Shown here one piece after another: positions 1 through 11,206 of a stretch of DNA of 64,000 nucleotides. Under the pieces are notes generated by a model that worked only from the letters and a program-made list of their open reading frames with translations, did no database searches and was not told the DNA's origin. The translations under genes and the position numbers were made by a program. Each line of letters starts with the position of its first letter. Within the stretch, counting starts at the first letter, position 1. The stretch is from Bipolaris cookei (taxonomy: Eukaryota; Ascomycota; Dothideomycetes; Pleosporales; Pleosporaceae), in assembly GCA_002286855.1 (NCBI GenBank), contig NRSV01000071.1, positions 121,370-185,369 of the forward strand, read 5' to 3'.

Positions 1-398
1 GTGTCTGCGCCTTGCTATCACGCACATCCGAGTTAGGCGCGAGAGTAAGACGGCAATTCTCGATCCCTCGCTTTATCATGTTACAGTCATGGTCGGCGAC
101 TTGGACATTTCTTGTATCTGTTGAGAACATTACTTCAAGGTAAGGGTGGATGACGCGTCTGAGTGAGGTGCGCAAGAGACATGTGTGTGTAGTAGAATAG
201 AATTGCTTAATTCGTGTATTAACTATAGCCATAAGAGTAACGTAGAATAGGTATGATGCTTTTTTAACAAAACAAGAAACAGATTTGGCTGCCCATGTGA
301 TTCTAAGAATTTCAAGATCCCAAACGCCATCAATGGCTAACCGGAGCCTTTTCCGCTTTTGAACATGCGCTATGGTAGCATGATTGCAAAAAACTTAG

Positions 399-1975
399 TC
401 AAACATGCTCCTTTCCTGTCATTGGCCAGTTCCAATCCTGTGGGCGGTCATTAGGATGTGAGGCATTGGCATGATCAACATCGACTTCCTGCGTTTGTGT
501 GATCCAAGTGTTGGACTCTTTGCGGGAATGCGGTTGGGCTTCCTTGGTGAGATGGGCGCGATCGCTGCTGTCGATATCAGACAGCGGAATAAAACTGTCG
601 TCTTTTGTAATTCCTTTTATCGAGACCCGACCCAATTTACTGGGAGTAGTCGAAGAAGTTGCGTGAGAACCGCCGCTCTTGTCTGTCGAGTTCTTACTTG
701 CTTTAATGGTTGTCTTCATCTTTGGCCATAGCTTGCCGATCAGGAATCGATGGGCAGGCATGCACCCGCAGACAATGGAGACATCAATCTCAATCAGACT
801 CCAGAGTCCAGCGTCGACGTAGTTCCAGGTAATGTTCTGTGTGTTGGCGAAATGGATGAGCGAGTACAAGCGGACAGCCGAGACCACAATGACGAAGATA
901 CCAACGCCAAACATGGACATGACCATAAGCTTCTTTTTAATGCCCATGTTCAGTCCAGCCAAGTGCTTCATTGGGAGAACCATGACGATTGCATCCAACA
1001 GGATGTTGATGCCAGCTGCGATCCAACCCTGAAGATGGATGTCGTTACATGTACCTTTGTGTAGTCCATCCCACTGTGTCCAGGCCATGCTGACAGGCGT
1101 ACATTGGAAGAGGGTGGCAAAGAAGAAAGCAATGGTATATGCAGCTGATAGACCCATGACACTGTAGGTAATAATCTTGAACTTCTTATCTGGAAAGACG
1201 CGGAGGTAGAAGAAGAGAATGGAGATCTTGGAAATACCAAGAGCTGTCACGTAAAAGACCTCTCCATAGAAGTAGTATCTGAGGACATTGGTGATTTGGT
1301 AATCCTTCAATGTCCAGATATCTCGACCAAGGCCGTTATCTACCACTAGAAAAGAATGTCAGCAAGTCTGCTTGGTCTGTAAGAGAAAACCAAGTTCTTA
1401 CAGTTTTTGATAAAGACGGTAGGAGGGATGGCGAGCGCAAGTACAACAGCCATGGTGACATCGTCCCATGACATCTTACGACCAGTTTTACCAATACTGG
1501 CCGCCATTCTGAGAACGTAGGAGACTACAGCGATCGCACATCCGACAATTCCACCGACGATGAATCTCTTGCCGCTGTAGCGTTCAGGGACTCCGCAGCC
1601 TTTACTGCTGACATTTTTCGTCTCTAACACTGTTGTCAGTCTCGGAAAGCGTCAATTACCAGTGACTGGGCCATCGTACGCAGAAGTTCGTAGTTGGTAC
1701 ATGTCTTCGAGGCACATAGACTAACAGCAGCATTGAGAGCCGTATTTGTGCATAAGCACGCCGAAGTGAGATTTCTCGCGCAGGATGATGTGGGGATGAC
1801 CTCCATAAAACAAGCCAACTACATTTGCGTGTTAGATACGAGATTATATTATCTTGTAGCAGGATGAACGTACCGAACACTTAGGCATACTTTCTGCCAG
1901 AGTTGCCAGTGGGTTCTGCGCTTGAACACTGGCTGCAAAGGCTGCAAGCCCTACCAGAACGTTTTCAAACTTCAT
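399..1975 (-). CDS. CFEM-domain Pth11-like seven-TM receptor
   Basis: Four exons read by hand: 1975-1874, 1818-1680, 1629-1402 and 1345-399, giving about 471 aa in frame; introns are 55, 50 and 56 nt with GT...AG ends. Exon 1 starts with a signal peptide (MKFENVLVGLAAFAASVQA). A CFEM domain follows with eight cysteines (C33, then the ACF, SSC, SAC, LCT, SLC, KTC and KGC cysteines). The rest is a rhodopsin-type seven-helix membrane region (pfam fungal rhodopsin domain) with the family's NGLGRDIWTL segment, then a Ser/Thr-rich cytoplasmic tail of about 110 residues. This order, CFEM outside and seven helices, is that of Pth11-type receptors, which sense surface or host cues at the plasma membrane in plant-associated fungi. 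The ligand cannot be told. No internal stop is seen and the gene looks intact. Confidence 0.88.
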
Positions 1976-3461
1976 TGCGAGATGGAAGGTATGCCTTGCC
2001 AAAATGCAAAGCAACAAAAGGTGTTATTGGTGCAAGTAGAAAAAAAGATGATTGGCGTAATGTTGGAAGCCACGCTGATGATCAGGGTCCCGGAGGTACA
2101 TACATGTATGAATATAAATCTGCAATAAGCCTTGTCAGTTTGACTTGCTCAGAGGTTGTTGGAAGTGAAAAGGCCCGGCAAGTGCCGTACACCCTCAGTT
2201 CATGAGCTTGAAAGCCAAGGACCAATTCTCCGATGTCATGGATCCGCATAAAATGTCCCCAGACAGGGTGACGAAGACAAACCAGAGCAATGGGTCGCAG
2301 TGATAGTAGCGTCGCATCAAGAACAACATCAGGGCTGCGAAACAAGCTGCACAATCACCTGTGCGCAGTTTTCCCACCGCCGGGGTACTTAGCATGTCAA
2401 TCATAAGCCTTGCCGCATACGACGGGTCCTTGAGCATTTCTTCCCCGAAAGCTAGTCCCCTCTGAAAACGTCCGCTAGGAACATTTTTTACCAGTAATAC
2501 CCGTACCGACGGCTAGCTTGTCGGTAGATATGAGCCGACATGAAAGGTGGGTGCAGGCATGAAGCTTGCGTATGCATACCCATCACCCATGTGGGATCCG
2601 TCGTGGAAAACTTGTTGATGGGCCCTTTGTGGTTGTGCTGGGACCTGGGCGTGGTGATGAACATAGGAGAGGCCCACTCGCGGCGCGCCTCCTGACCAAT
2701 TAGCACGATGGCTGCTTACATATGCACATGAACGGCACTTGTCCAGCCAACCCAACGGCAGGATTTATTTATGACTCTGTGATTGGCACTATGACAGCGC
2801 AGGATTGCGAAATTTCAACCCGTCTCCGATTTTTGACATTTGGTAGGAAAGAAACCCTATTTTGCCGGCGGAGGCACTTGTCTGGGAAGAAGGACACAAG
2901 TCATGGCGATCGGGACGGCCCCCTCAAGATTTCATCCAACGTCTTGGGCGGCCCGAATCCCAACACGTTTGACGCTCGGTCCCTCGAATCTCCTGCCTAG
3001 ATGAAATGCAGCCTAGCATCAACGACCATTTCCTTTTGTGTGAAAAATTTGGGCAGACTGACTCGCGACATTGCAGACAGGGCTGCCACTAGGGCTGCAA
3101 CCCCGAAGCGTGGAACATCCCGCGGATGCCTCTGGATTGCGCTACTGAGAGATTGACACTTCTTACTAGGTTTGGAAAAGCGAGAGTGGACACGTTAGGT
3201 TAGAGACTGTCTTGCTAGCATATCTTGAGAGCAGAAGGGGATAGCTAATTGGTGATCCTAATCACGGTGCGGACGACCATCTCTGCCGGCAGGACATAGT
3301 GACTCCGTCAGGTGAACCGCATGTTAGGATAAATCATGAGGGGGAGTTGCCTTTTTCCAACTCCCCTACACACTTTCTTTGCTACTGTGGTGTGCATATG
3401 AACTCTCTTTTTTCCCCCAGTCATTCTTTTAACTTAATTTCACACATAAGGTACTGTCAAT
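1976..3461. other. intergenic region, no gene recognised
   Basis: Upstream regions of the CFEM receptor (-) and the GMC oxidoreductase (+) share this 1.5 kb. Short frames are present, but none resembles a known protein or shows convincing splice structure. A pyrimidine-rich run (3410-3440) lies just before the oxidoreductase start, as is common in fungal promoters. Confidence 0.5.
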
Positions 3462-5574
3462 ATGATTGCCATTAAGGTTCTTACCGTCCTTTCATTAATC
3501 ACTTCCTTTGCGGGTGCTCGTATCATGTATGCATCCTATCCTTATACCTACACATGACAGGGTCACATGTGCTCACTACAACAACAGTGATGGTGCCCAA
3601 CACACCCCATATGGCGGCACCAATGTAAAGCGTGCTACCAATATTACCGATACCACTACCTTAGACGACTACGAGTATGTCATTGTTGGCTCTGGTGCTG
3701 GTGGTTCCCCTCTCGCAGCCAGGCTAGCTCTTGCTGGCTACAAGGTCCTCCTGCTTGAGGCTGGTGACGACCAAACCAACTCTACCCAGTATAATGTCCC
3801 AGCATTGCACGCTGTTGCGGCCGAGTATGAGCCCATGAGATGGGACTACTTTGTCAAGCACTTTGATGACGAGGAAGAGATGAAGAGGGACACCAAGCTC
3901 ACGTATGAACTTCCTGATGGCTCACGCTACACCGGTGCTAGCCCTCCTGCTGGTGCTAAGCCTCTGGGTATTCTGTACCCACGTGTGGGATCCTTTGGTG
4001 GTTGTACTGCACACAATGCCCTCATCGCCATTTACCCATACAAAAGCGACTGGAAATTCATTCAAGAACTCACTGGCGACAATTCTTGGGCACCAGACAA
4101 TATGCGTAAATTCTTTATGCGTCTGGAGAAGTCACGCTACCTACCCAGCAGCATTGCTGGCCACGGATTCTCTGGCTGGCTTGAGACCTCACTGACCGAC
4201 TTGACATTGATTGCCCAAGATCTCAAGATCGTCTCTCTCGTCTTAGCCGCCGCTACCGGCCTGGGCAAGTCCCTTCTTTCGTCGCTCTTGACTACGGTTA
4301 CCGGTATGGCTCAGGTGCTACTCCGTGATATTAACACCCCCAGCCCCAATCGCGACCGGGAAGAAGGTATGTGGCAGGTTCCTCTTGCCATGAACATTCC
4401 TGACTACAAGCGTGCTGGGCCCGTCGACTTCATTCGCCAGGTTCTCAACGCAAAGAACGCTGACGGTAGCCGCAAGTACCACCTCGACATTCAGTTGAAC
4501 ACTCTTGTCACCAGCGTCAAGTTTGACCAGACCAAAGATGGTAAGACCAAGGCCACTGGTGTCAACTTTTTGACTGGAAGGTCCCTATACGGCGCAGACC
4601 CTAGACGCCAGTCTGGACGCGCTACTGACAAGGGTACCAAGGGCTCTGTTACTGCTACCCGTGAGGTCATTTTGTCAGCCGGCGCCTTCAACACTCCCCA
4701 GATCTTGAAGCTTTCTGGTGTTGGACCCAGGGATGAGCTTGAAAAATTTGGCATTAAGGTAGTCAAGGACCTCCCTGGTGTGGGTACAAACCTTCAGGAT
4801 CGTTACGAGATCCCCGTCGCTGGCCAGGCCCCAACCAAGATCTCTCTCCTCAACGGCTGCACTTTCCTCCAGGGTTACGACAAATGCCTTGAGAAGTGGG
4901 AGAAGCTTCCTCTGGGTATTGGAAAAGGTGTCTACGCTACCAACGGTGTTGCTTTGGCCATTACTAAGAGGGCCAGCAACTCCATCCATGGCAACGCTGA
5001 TCTGCTCATTGCTGGATGGCCTGCTTACTTCAACGGCTACTACCCCGATTTCTTCAAGAACGCCACCAATGGCCAGAACCACTGGACCTGGCTTACTCTC
5101 AAGGCTGAGTCTCGCAACAATGCTGGTACCGTCACTCTGCGCAGTGCCAATCCCCAGGATGTACCAGAGATTCGCAAGCGCAACTTTGCCGTTGGCGGTA
5201 ACGAGGACCTCAACGCTCTGGTCGAAGGAATGAAGTACAGTCGCCAGGTCTTTAAGAGCCTCATCCCTCTTGATGGCAAGTTTGAGGAAATCTGGCCTGG
5301 AAAGTCGGTTCAGACCGATGCGCAGTGGAAGGAGTTCGCCAAGTACGAGGCCTGGGGTCACCACGCCTCTTGTACGTGCCCCATTGGTGCCGATGACGAC
5401 AAATCAGCCGTTCTCGACTCCAACTTCAAAGTCCGTGGTATCGAGGGCCTCCGCGTTGTCGATGCCTCTGCATTCCCCAAGATCCCTGGTACCTTTATCG
5501 CTATCTCCATCTACATGATCTCTGAAAAGGCTTCGGATGTCATCATTGCGGATGCCAAGAACTCCAAGGCTTAG
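3462..5574 (+). CDS. secreted GMC-family FAD oxidoreductase
   Basis: The glucose-methanol-choline oxidoreductase family oxidises alcohols, sugars or aldehydes with FAD. The start at 3462 gives a secretion signal (MIAIKVLTVLSLITSFAGA), so the enzyme is probably extracellular. One intron begins at 3527 (GTATGC). Two acceptors keep the frame, 3560 (34-nt intron) and 3587 (61-nt intron); I prefer 3587 because a gctcac branch-like site precedes it. The product is then about 683 aa. The FAD-binding motif GSGAGGSPLAARLALAG and the LLLEAG strand stand near the N-terminus. The C-terminal signature GHHASCTCPIGADDD and RVVDASAFPKIPGTF carry the active-site region. It may be a versicolorin-B-synthase-like, aryl-alcohol-oxidase-like or glucose-oxidase-like enzyme; the sequence alone does not settle the substrate. 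The frame is intact throughout. Confidence 0.9.
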
Positions 5575-5774
5575 ATATAAGATAGTAGTCGTGCCAAAAC
5601 TCATACACCTTCCATGCTAGTAACACGTTAATCTTCTAAATTTCCAAAACGTGCATTTTTAAAGAATACATAGACTTTTACACAATTCAATATACCATAA
5701 TCTTCCCCGTCCTAAAAGGCTCCCTTATCGCACTTTGGGTGGGTCATGCATCTGTGGAGAATTAACGTAATTTA

Positions 5775-6843
5775 TAAGCGAGTCGGCCACCCCACTAACT
5801 TTGATCACCCACGTCACCTTTTCGTACAATGCCTCCACACTACGCTTCTCGATTAACTTCTCACGAGGGAGATATTCAGCTTGCTCTCTCTTCTTAGATA
5901 GAAATCAAATCCAGAGTACTCGACGCGCTGCTATAGCTTTCAATGTTCCGAAATCAACACTGATTGACCGACGCGCTGGGAAGCACGCGCGGCGTGATTG
6001 CCAGCCTAACTCAAAAAAGCTAACCAAGTTAGAAGAGTAGGTAATAGTTAAGCATATATTTGATCTCGATATACGTGGGGTTTCGCCTACCTACGCAGCT
6101 ATGTACGATATGGTCTAAAGACTCCTGGCTGCGCGCGGCGCTGGCCAGGTCGGCGTCCACTGGCCGCGCAACTTTATCAAGCGTACAGACAGACTTACAA
6201 CGCGGTTTAATCGGGCGTACAATATACAGAGTGCTCTATTTGAAGATCAAGTCCTAATTAAGAGCTGGTTTGAGCTTATGGAGCAGACAAAGGCCAAGTA
6301 TAGTATCTGCGACGAGGATGTCTACAACTTTGACGAAGCTGGCTTTATGATGGGTAAGATCACGACTCAGCTTGTTGTTACAGCGTCAGAAAGGAGAGGC
6401 CGGCCAAAGGCTGTTCAGCCAGGCAATCGTGAGTGGGTGATGTTGATTGCTGCAATCAACGCAGCTGGTTGGGCAGTCCCACCGTCGGATCGCCAGCCTT
6501 GAGATGGCTAATGAAACAGCAGCAAAGCGTAGGCAGCGTAAAAAGAAGCGGATACAGAAGCTTGGAGTGCTTACCAAGGGAGCTGAAAGGGTCTACTTAC
6601 TCAGTATGAGGCTGATCAGCAAATCGCTCATGGAGAGCGTCAAGGAGAGCGATCAGGTGTTAGCCGCCAGGCTTTAGCGCTGTAGCAAGTGTAGAGAGAC
6701 TGTTTATAATGCGCGTACATACAAGAAAGATACTCTAGATACTAATTAATCTACTGTGTCAATATATATCTATATTATCATGATGTGGTGGAGCTATACG
6801 CTTATAGAGGTGCGCAAAGTTAATGGGGTGACCGACTCGCTTG
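5775..6843 (+). mobile_element. TE1: pogo/Fot1-type element, internally deleted
   Basis: About 1.07 kb. The left end (5775-5803) and right end (6815-6843) are inverted repeats of about 29 bp with three mismatches, flanked by TA at 5773-5774 and 6844-6845. A second copy of the terminal motif follows at 6847, 17 bp after the first. The inside encodes a transposase remnant that lacks the catalytic core, so this copy could move only with help from another element. The subterminal block CACCCCACTAACTTTG resembles that of TE3, TE10 and TE11. Confidence 0.8.
5829..6749 (+). pseudogene. transposase remnant of TE1 (pogo/Fot1 type, zinc-knuckle group)
   Basis: The N-terminal part keeps a psq-type helix-turn-helix (STRRAAIAFNVPKSTLIDRR) in a shifted frame. 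The middle keeps the start of the DDE domain (EDVYNFDEAGFMMG, then REWVMLIAAINAAGWAVP). The frame then jumps to the C-terminal coiled, basic tail (AAKRRQRKKKRIQKLG), so the segment holding the second and third catalytic acidic residues is missing. The end (RCSKCRETVYNARTY) is a zinc knuckle in which the His and last Cys have become Tyr. Several stops and frame changes make it non-functional. Confidence 0.8.
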
Positions 6844-6863
6844 TATGACCGACTTGCTTAGGG
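6830..6863. repeat. 17-bp tandem pair at right end of TE1
   Basis: Two copies, gaccgactcgcttgtat (6830-6846) and gaccgacttgcttaggg (6847-6863), agree at 13 of 17 positions. The left end of TE1 has one copy only. Confidence 0.7.
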
Positions 6864-6872
6864 TACCCCACC

Positions 6873-6906
6873 GGGCTGCGCACGCTTTCGGGCCGCGCAC
6901 AGCCCA
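6873..6906. repeat. 17-bp tandem motif inside TE2 inverted repeat
   Basis: gggctgcgcac at 6873 recurs as gggccgcgcac at 6890, a 17-bp step; similarity fades after 11 bases. The same arrangement is present, inverted, in the right end (8819-8856). Confidence 0.6.
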
Positions 6907-6910
6907 CCCC

Positions 6911-8748
6911 ACAACCACAAACAACCCACAAACTTCAACGCGTCGTCACTCTATCAATACGAACGCTGTCAATAAAGCGATTCAAGATCTGAAATTGCGC
7001 GACTTTGTAGAATCTTTTATGTATCTAGAAGTTGCTGCCAAATACGGTTGCAGCCGAAGTGCTGTCTCACGAAGGTGGCGAGGGGTTTCACGCGATAAAG
7101 CCACCAGTGATGGGATGAGACAATCCCTACTGCCACCACAAGAGCTGGAGCTTGTACGGTATATAGAGGAGCTTCATACAAGAGGAATACCACCTACGAG
7201 AGAGATTATACAGAATTTCTGATCAGAAATCTTTGGGAACCCGGTGTCAATGAGCTGGGTTGATCGCTTCCTTCACCGAAACCACGACCACCTTATCTCT
7301 CGCTGGGCACCTAGTATTGATTGCGTACGCCACCAGGCTGATTCTATTGATAAGTACAACTCGTATTTTGATATACTACATCAGAAAATAGTAGAGCATA
7401 AGATAGAGAGGCGTCTCACATTTAATATGGATGAGAAGGGCTTCTTAATTGATGTACAGAATAAGTCAAAGAGGGTGTTTAGTAAGCCTGTTTGGGTAAA
7501 GGATAAAGCAATACCAGCCGCGCAAGACGGCAACAGAGAGTGGATAACCATCATGCCAACGATCTGTGCAGATGGGACGACACTGCCGACATCTATCATT
7601 ATGTCAAGTGAGGCGTACGATATATGGGACACTTGGGTAGAAGAGATCCCACCTACAGACGATCAAATCAACATCACCTCAACCCCAACAGGCTGGACCA
7701 ATCAGAAGCTTGGTCTAGCATGGCTGAAGAGGTTTGATCAATTCACCAAAAAGAAAGCACGTCGGTCGTGACGGTTACTTATCTGGGACGGCCATGGGAG
7801 CCACGTTACGAAGGAGTTTTTGGACTACTCCATCAAAAATCGTATTATGGTGATGGTGTTTCCATCCCATTCAACTCATACGCTCCAGCCTCTTGATGTT
7901 GGTATATTTGGGCCCCTCTCGTCTTACTACTCGTCTGAACTCTTGCAGCAATAACAACGCTCCCAAGGGCTTCTTCCAGTGGTAAAAGCTGATTTATATC
8001 GCTTATTTAAGTCAGCGTACGCCTCCTCCTTCACCAAAGCTAACATTATTGCTGCTTTTGAAGCCACTGGCATCCGGCCCATGGATCGAACAGTAGTCAC
8101 GAAGAGGTTTGATTACACTACTCCACCTCTACAGACCGATAATATGGGCCCATCTCATCTCTCTCCTGCTGACTGGAAGCATACACAGAAGCTTCTACGG
8201 CTTGAAAAAAGGGGCTGCTTACATCACTTGACACCAAAAATAAGCGTACAAAGCGTGGCAGACGCCTGCCTCTTGGAAAGAAGCAAACGCGTCCTACTGA
8301 CGCTGTCTTCTACTCACCTCGAAAGCTTCAAGAAGCTCGGGATGAAAGAGCCAGAAAAGACGCTGAATTACTAGTAGAAGAAGCTCGAAAAGCTGATGCT
8401 AAGAAGCCTCAAGATTCCAAGAAATTCCTAGGCGAAAAGGCTAAACAGGAGACTCGAGAGAAGAGAGAGAGAGACAAGAGGGTGAAGGAGAAGAAGAAGG
8501 CTGAGAAAGTAGCCCACAGAGAGCTCCAAAAGCAGCAGAAAAACCACGATAAAGCTCTTCAAACTTCCCAAAAAGGCAAGCGTAAAGCTTTAAACGCACC
8601 ACCTAAGCCCAAGAAGCGTCAAAAACGATCAGGTGGTGGTGGCCTACGGCGTGGGCGTTCAGATGAGCCTATACAAGCTCCATTGCCTACACCGGCTCAC
8701 ACCACTAAGTCGGACCGCATCGTTACGTTCCCATCAAAATTCAGATAG
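6911..8748 (+). pseudogene. broken transposase of TE2 (pogo/Fot1 type, SPRK group)
   Basis: Order of parts: N-terminal helix-turn-helix (AAKYGCSRSAVSRRW), CENP-B-like second helix-turn-helix (IEELHTRGIPPTREIIQNF), DDE domain with TFNMDEKGF, LLIWDGHGSH and HTLQPLDVGIFGPL (the three catalytic Asp), then VFYSPRKLQEAR and a long Lys/Arg-rich tail. No ATG stands in the expected place. In-frame stops occur near 7220 (TGA), 7768 (TGA) and 7951 (TAA where relatives suggest CAA), and the frame shifts near 8200-8225 beside an A/G run. It is otherwise full length relative to TE6. Confidence 0.85.
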
Positions 8749-8940
8749 CACAAAATATTTGTAAGGGTCTACTTAGTAAAACACTAAAATGTTATCTGTA
8801 TACAACGCTATGGTGTTCGCTGTGCGCGGCCCGAAAGCGTGCGCAGCCCGGTGGGGTACGTACCCAACCTGACGCGCCTCTCTGCGCAATTGAGCCACAA
8901 CAACTCAATAAAATCAGTTATAATTAAGAGATATAATTGA

Positions 8941-10566
8941 TTATCTAGCTCTGCATGAAGTACGAGTGTGTCCTTCAACGTAGCACTTCGTGCACGTCGG
9001 CGGCGCGCGCTGACGTCGTTGGCCAGTCTGGTTCTGATCAGTGCCCATGACTACCCTTTCTGCCTCTATAGCCATCTGCTGAGCCTGCTGTACCTGGAGC
9101 GCTCCACTAGAAGTAATATGTTGACGCGGCTGGCTCTGCTTTTGCCGTTGACGCTGAACTTCTATACGTAGCCTCTTATTCTCTTCTGCAAGTATTGTTG
9201 CTGATTGCATTGCAAGCTGAGCGCTTTTAGCAAGCTGGCGGATAGCAACGCTCGTTGGACTCTCTGGCTGCCAGCGCAGTCGCTCTTGGAGATAGAATAC
9301 CTGCTGCTGAAGCTGTGCTACAGTATGAGGTGTTTCTGTCTGCGTTGCGACGTTATCATTTGTAGTTGTCTGTAGTGGAGACGGCATTCGGACAATGGTT
9401 AGCGACAATAGAACGCGATCTAGACAAGGAGGGACAAGCCCTGTCGCCTGAAAGCCTGCCTGGATATTCTGCTGCGTAAACACTGTCGGCCGGATCCGTG
9501 TATAGACAGTGAGAAAGTCTATCTTATCGACGTGGTAGACGCCTTGGCGAGCGAGCTCCTCAATCTCACGTCCGTACGCGCGCTTAAGTGGAGAGAAGCA
9601 GCTTACATCAAGCCGCTGGAGAAGGTGAGAGGTATGTGGAGGCATACAGAGAGTAATAATCTTATTCTCTGTGCAGAACTGGTCAAACTCTGGTGTAGCA
9701 TGGCTACTATGGCCGTCAAGAATAAGAAGGCGATAGACTCCAGCTGTACGAGCTGCTGTATGCTGGTTGAAGTGCTTTACCCACTGTATGCCAAGTTTAT
9801 CCGTCGTCCAGCCGTTATTAGATACAGCGATTACCCAGTCTAATGGGAGGTTGTGATACCAGCTGCTCTGGTGGACCTTACCAGATAGGATCACGAACGG
9901 TGGTAGAGACCAGCCAGACGCGTTGATACACTCGATCGTCGTTACCCACTCTCGGTTTTCTGGCTAGATAATAGTAGCCCGGCCTATTGTATTAGAGCTG
10001 GTGACTACCTTTGACGTGCTAGCGACGCCCATCATAAACCCAGTCTCGTCAAAGTTGTAGATGTCCTGGTCTAGGACGCCGTACGCCTGGCGTGTCTCCT
10101 CTACTAGTTTAAACCATTCTGTACTAACGATTGAGTCTTCGCACTGGGCGCGCTGGCTAACTAATCTCCTACTCCACTTTGTCTGAAGCTCTGACTGGCC
10201 TTGGATAAAGCGCGACACCCATTTCTTGCCAATAGGTTGTGGAGGTGGATCTTGGCCACGCGCGGCGAGTAACGCGTCTGCCATTCGTCGTACGTCAATG
10301 ATATGGGGTGGAAAGCCTCGTCGATCAAGGTCTAGGATCCACTGCACGAGAGACTATTCTTCGACAGGCGATAGCTTACGGTTGACAGAAACTGTCTCTG
10401 ATCGTGGTTGGGTACCATACACGCGAGTATGTAATGTTGATTGTGACACATCATACGCCTTAGCAAGAGCGCGGATAGATTGTTTTGGATTGTTGCGATA
10501 AGACGCGATAGCAAGGCTTATTCTACCTTCACGAGAAGTTGATTTAGGATGTTGTTGGCGCGGCAT
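8941..10566 (-). pseudogene. transposase of TE3, full length with two stop codons
   Basis: One continuous frame of 542 codons is interrupted by only two TAG codons, after SPVEE (near 10349) and before PENREW (near 9963). Both fit CAG to TAG (Gln). Parts: psq-type helix-turn-helix (IRALAKAYDVSQSTLHTRV), CENP-B-like helix-turn-helix (DLDRRGFPPHIIDVRRMAD), DDE domain with IYNFDETGFMMG, LLILDGHSSH and QRLDVSCFSPLKRAY, a coiled-coil, Gln-rich region, and a C-terminal zinc knuckle CTKCYVEGHTRTSC (CX2CX4HX4C). The knuckle is an addition seen in this group only. It is probably inactive, but has few lesions. Confidence 0.88.
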
Positions 10567-10606
10567 TGTGGTGGTTGTGCAGAGCGTTGGGTCAAGTTTG
10601 GTGGGG

Positions 10607-10640
10607 TGCCCAGCTTACTGATCTGCCCAGCTTACTGATC
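10607..10640. repeat. 17-bp perfect tandem pair at right end of TE3
   Basis: tgcccagcttactgatc occurs twice in direct succession (10607-10623 and 10624-10640) with no mismatch. Confidence 0.9.
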
Positions 10641-10650
10641 CTGCACATTA

Positions 10651-11206
10651 TAGTATAAGCTCCAACTCCTGTTGTGGGCTGAGTGCTTGTCGTTGGGCGT
10701 CACCAGCTTCTTTTGACCTTGTCACGCGCTGCCACCTTCGCCCATGCGTTGAGCGGTTAACCCCCCCCCCCTTTTTTTTAGCAATATCTATAAGCGTGTA
10801 TTATTCTCCTGGTTCTCGCGACTTCAAATTTACAATCGCATCGTCAATTAGAGCCACGATTGTTGAGTTATTGCATGTCGAAGTTGTGGTGTTGAGACGC
10901 GTCATGATGTTCGGCGGGGCATGATCCGAATCCGGGCACACCGTGCGCGGGCACGGTATGTGCGCTTTCTTATATCCGAGTAACGGTCATCTTTCAATAA
11001 CAAGCAAGGCGTCCCGTCCCGTGCTCCGCAACCAAGCAATACTCTAAACTGACTTCGCTGTCAAACAACGTGCTCTATGACATCACAAGCGAAAGAACTC
11101 AATGACCGGCTAGTGTAGTCTTTAGCCTTGTCACCGTAACTCTAAGGTACATCAGTAATTTAGCAGCATTCAACACGTCATCTCGCCTGACACTGAGTCC
11201 ATCCCT
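10651..11206. other. intergenic region, no gene recognised
   Basis: I see no coding signal. A homopolymer pair, 11 C then 8 T, lies at 10761-10779. The stretch lies between TE3 and the 3' end of the kinase-like pseudogene. Confidence 0.5.

Larger units (their letters stand above)
6866..8856 (+). mobile_element. TE2: pogo/Fot1-type element with perfect 38-bp inverted repeats
   Basis: The 1,991-bp element is bounded by 38-bp inverted repeats (6866-6903 and 8819-8856) that match perfectly by eye, with TA target duplications at 6864-6865 and 8857-8858. Each repeat contains two near copies of gggctgcgcac spaced 17 bp (starts at 6873 and 6890). It sits at the junction of TE1 and TE3. The perfect ends contrast with a coding region that has several breaks. 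Confidence 0.88.
8859..10648 (-). mobile_element. TE3: pogo/Fot1-type element, zinc-knuckle group
   Basis: The right end carries an inverted-repeat sequence related to the left end of TE11: CACCCCACCAAACTTGAC reading inward, preceded by two 17-bp repeats, with TA at 10649-10650. The left end is obscured where TE2 lies; the stretch 8860-8900 (ctgcgcaattga) still aligns with TE11 63825-63845. The transposase gene reads right to left. Its exact left boundary is not certain. Confidence 0.75.

Noticed and set aside
3527..3560. 34-nt first intron in the GMC gene
   Set aside because: It keeps the frame, but the length is below usual fungal introns and the 61-nt alternative has a better branch-like site; not fully excluded.
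4675..5364. 229-codon frame on the minus strand
   Set aside because: It lies wholly inside the GMC oxidoreductase gene and is a shadow of its GC-rich codons.
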